A stretch of 7,949 nucleotides of DNA from SURF-32 sp964648365 (lineage in GTDB: Bacteria; Planctomycetota; Phycisphaerae; UBA1845): assembly GCA_964648365.1 (NCBI GenBank), contig CAZYLK010000236.1, positions 1-7,949 on the forward strand. Direction: 5' to 3'. Positions 6,177 to 7,949 of the stretch are shown here, piece after piece (positions within the stretch are counted from its first letter, which is position 1; every line of letters starts with the position of its first letter). Both the position numbers and the translations under genes were made by a program. The notes under the pieces were generated by a model. The model was not told where the DNA came from. It was given only the letters and a program-made list of their open reading frames with translations, and ran no database searches.

Positions 6177-6288
6177 ACGTGAACGACCCGGGCGCGGCCG
6201 GCGGAAACTCATTCCCGTGACGCGTCGCCGTTGCGTGCGGCGGTCAACAGTCGGCACATCACCCAGCGTGCGCTGTAGCGAATCCAAG

Positions 6289-6317
6289 ATGCTACGGGGC
6301 TGTCGGAACTTCTGCAA
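6289..6317 (-). promoter_or_regulatory. Candidate promoter for the TPR/alpha-CTD and SpoIID-like operon
   Basis: On the minus strand TTGCAG (6317-6312) and TAGCAT (6294-6289) are separated by exactly 17 bases. The -10 matches consensus at 4 of 6 positions and the -35 at 3 of 6. Transcription would begin near 6282, leaving a leader of about 117 bases. The 242-base gap after mreC makes an independent promoter here plausible. I see no convincing terminator for mreC; a 5-bp stem (TGGCA/TGCCA) near 6340 is too weak to call. Confidence 0.35.
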
Positions 6318-6407
6318 GGATTGCTAACAAAATACGAACAGATTGGCACGGCCGCCTTGCCATCGCGGCGGAGCCCTGACGCGGTCTGCCCGGCCGATCG
6401 AACGGAC

Positions 6408-7289
6408 CTACGGGTTCGGGCTATAGACGTACACCGTATGCAGCAGCGGCAGCGCAACGGGGCTTTCGACCCGCGCGATCGAAAGCAAAGGGTTGGCCCG
6501 GTCCAGTTCGATGGAGGCGACGGTGCCGATGGTCAACGGCGCCGGCAGGGTGGCCGTCGGTTGCGCCACCAGAACGGTGTCGCCCGCGGCGATGACGCCG
6601 GACTCCACGTCCTCGTTGGAGATGTCGCGCAATTCGATCCGCCCGGATGTGGACCCGGTCAGCCAGAATTCGCCCGGCGCAATGACAAAGCCCGCCTCCG
6701 TGTGGCGGCCCACGCGAACGTTCATCGCGGTGCGTGCGTCGCTGACCCACTGAACCCGCGCCGAGACCGCGTGCGCCTGATCGACGAAGCCGACCAGAGC
6801 TTCTCCCAACAGCACGGCGTATCCGGGCGCCACACCGTCATCGGCGCCGGCGGCGATCGAGAAATGGCGCGAGACGACGGCGTCGCCGACCTGGACGCCG
6901 CCCAGCGATCCGGCCGAGATCCGCCGCGTGGCCCGCCAGGGCGCCGTGTCCTGCCCGATGACGCGGGCACGGATGAGCCGGCCGCCGGTGTGGGCGCTCC
7001 GCGGCGTGGCGGCCAGCATGTTGTTCTCCCGTTCGAGTTCGGCGACGCGCACGGCCAGGGCTGCGATCTGGTTGCGCAGATACACCTCGGCCGTCTGCGG
7101 CGCTGAAGTCGCGTCCGCGACGACGCCGGTTGCCAGGGCAGCACCGGCGGCCGCTGCATCCTGCAACGGTACGAGGATCTGCCCGACGGCGGACAGACGC
7201 GCCGTCCATGCCGCGGGCATCAGCCACGGCGCCAGCGCAATGACGATCATGATCGTCACGGAGCGTCGGATGGTCCGGCGGCGGCTCAT
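6408..7289 (-). CDS. mreC: Rod shape-determining protein MreC
   Basis: The 293-residue product is a bitopic inner-membrane protein that links the MreB cytoskeleton to the periplasmic wall-synthesis machinery. A basic start (MSRRRTIRR) precedes one membrane segment (about 11-28). A coiled coil follows at about 66-92 (AEVYLRNQIAALAVRVAELE), then the two beta-rich MreC domains. Typical marks are RARVIGQDTAPW (107-118), GVQVGDAVV, GYAVLLGEALVGFVDQ (156-171), and a C-terminal ELDRANPLLSIARVE segment (261-275). Length and order fit the family. The ATG at 7289 leaves 52 bases after mreB. The frame is open further upstream to an ATG at 7421, but that would overlap mreB by 80 bases and add a low-complexity, non-MreC extension. 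There is no clear Shine-Dalgarno, so translation may follow from the mreB message. The usual partner mreD does not follow. Confidence 0.9.
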   Translation of the reverse strand: MSRRRTIRRSVTIMIVIALAPWLMPAAWTARLSAVGQILVPLQDAAAAGAALATGVVADATSAPQTAEVYLRNQIAALAVRVAELERENNMLAATPRSAHTGGRLIRARVIGQDTAPWRATRRISAGSLGGVQVGDAVVSRHFSIAAGADDGVAPGYAVLLGEALVGFVDQAHAVSARVQWVSDARTAMNVRVGRHTEAGFVIAPGEFWLTGSTSGRIELRDISNEDVESGVIAAGDTVLVAQPTATLPAPLTIGTVASIELDRANPLLSIARVESPVALPLLHTVYVYSPNP

Positions 7290-7341
7290 GGGGCGTGGGG
7301 CAAAAAGCGACGGGCGCGGGCGTCGCGACAGATGCGACGGA

Positions 7342-7949
7342 TCAGTATCCGTCCCGATCCGATTCCAGCTTGTCTTTGAGCAGGTCGAGGCTGTCGAGGC
7401 AGATGGCGGTGCCGCGAGCAACGCATGTCAGCGGGTCGTCGACGACGTAGACGTCGAGACCGGTCGCCTTGGAGACGAGCTGATCCAGTCCGCGGATCAG
7501 CGCTCCGCCGCCGGCGAGATGAATGCCGTTATCGACCAGGTCCGCGGACAGTTCCGGCTCGGCCTTCTCCAGCGTACGGATGACGCACTCGACAATCTGA
7601 TCAACCGGCTCCCGCAGGGCTTCGCGGATCTCCTCGCTGCTGACCAGGCACTTGCGCGGCAGGCCGCTGACGTTGTCGCGCCCGCGGACCTCCCGCGTGA
7701 CCTCTTCGGCCATGGGGAAAACCGAGCCGATCTCAATCTTGATCGCCTCGGCCGTCTGCGGGCCGATGCAGAGGTTATACGTGCGACGCATGTGGTTGGT
7801 GATGGCCTCGTCCATGTCGTCGCCGGCGACGCGTATGCTCTCGCAGACGGCGATGTCGGCGAGGGACATGATGGCCACCTCGGTGGTGCCGCCGCCGATG
7901 TCGACGATCATGGACGCGGTGGACTCGCCGATGGGCAGGCCGGCGCCGA
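7342..7949 (-). CDS. mreB: Rod shape-determining protein MreB, C-terminal part (5' end outside window)
   Basis: The visible 201-residue portion is the C-terminal part of an actin-like ATPase that forms membrane-bound filaments guiding side-wall peptidoglycan synthesis. The family is usually about 340-350 residues, so roughly 140 are missing at the window edge. The visible part opens with GAGLPIGESTAS, followed by the phosphate-binding motif MIVDIGGGTTEVA. Later motifs include RRTYNLCIGPQTAEAIKIEI, the EVRGRDNVSGLPR segment, the adenosine-binding loop LAGGGALIRGLDQL, and DDPLTCVARGTA near the end. These match bacterial MreB closely. The internal ATG at 7911 is not the start, because conserved MreB sequence continues upstream of it. 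The stop is at 7342-7344 and mreC starts 52 bases downstream, so the two are probably one operon. Confidence 0.95.
   Translation of the reverse strand, partial: GAGLPIGESTASMIVDIGGGTTEVAIMSLADIAVCESIRVAGDDMDEAITNHMRRTYNLCIGPQTAEAIKIEIGSVFPMAEEVTREVRGRDNVSGLPRKCLVSSEEIREALREPVDQIVECVIRTLEKAEPELSADLVDNGIHLAGGGALIRGLDQLVSKATGLDVYVVDDPLTCVARGTAICLDSLDLLKDKLESDRDGY

Noticed and set aside
6325..6385. GC-rich stems (TGGCA/TGCCA and CCGCC/GGCGG) after mreC considered as a terminator
   Set aside because: The stems are only 5 bp and the following T-rich stretch is interrupted, so support is too weak.
7290..7421. Upstream extension of mreC to an ATG at 7421
   Set aside because: It overlaps the mreB coding sequence by 80 bases and adds 44 low-complexity residues before a good MreC N-terminus (basic residues then a membrane segment).

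Overview
The window is GC-rich bacterial DNA with dense minus-strand genes. The best clue to its origin is a TPR protein carrying two RNA-polymerase alpha-CTD-like domains (5188-6165). I associate that architecture with Planctomycetota. Copies of an interspersed repeat that I also recall from such genomes, and mostly weak Shine-Dalgarno sequences, fit this. The assignment is inference; no rRNA or other phylogenetic marker is present.

Layout. 1-1927 (minus): the N-terminal 642 residues of a Ski2-like superfamily II helicase that runs off the left edge. 1928-2329: a 402-base non-coding stretch with one copy of a 41-bp repeat and a pair of overlapping dyads. 2330-3721 (plus): two genes facing against everything else, a small membrane protein rich in zinc-knuckle cysteines and a protein ending in a nucleoside-2-deoxyribosyltransferase/TIR-like domain. 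3722-3883: spacer with a second, inverted copy of the 41-bp repeat. 3884-5191 (minus): SpoIID/LytB-type peptidoglycan lytic protein. 5188-6165 (minus): the TPR/double alpha-CTD protein, overlapping the SpoIID-like gene by four bases. 6166-6407: spacer with a candidate promoter. 6408-7289 (minus): mreC. 7342-7949 (minus): C-terminal part of mreB, running off the right edge.

The right half forms a cell-shape and cell-wall neighbourhood. MreB and MreC are the cytoskeletal filament and its periplasmic scaffold for side-wall synthesis. The SpoIID-like protein would cut glycan strands, and it is translationally coupled to a probable cytoplasmic regulator or adaptor. No mreD follows mreC.

The part most likely to be undescribed is the plus-strand pair at 2330-3721. 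It differs from its neighbours in orientation and codon use, is bracketed by inverted copies of the 41-bp repeat, and pairs a membrane/zinc-ribbon protein with a candidate nucleotide-processing domain. This looks like an accessory, possibly defence-related, cassette. That function is inference from domain type and context only.
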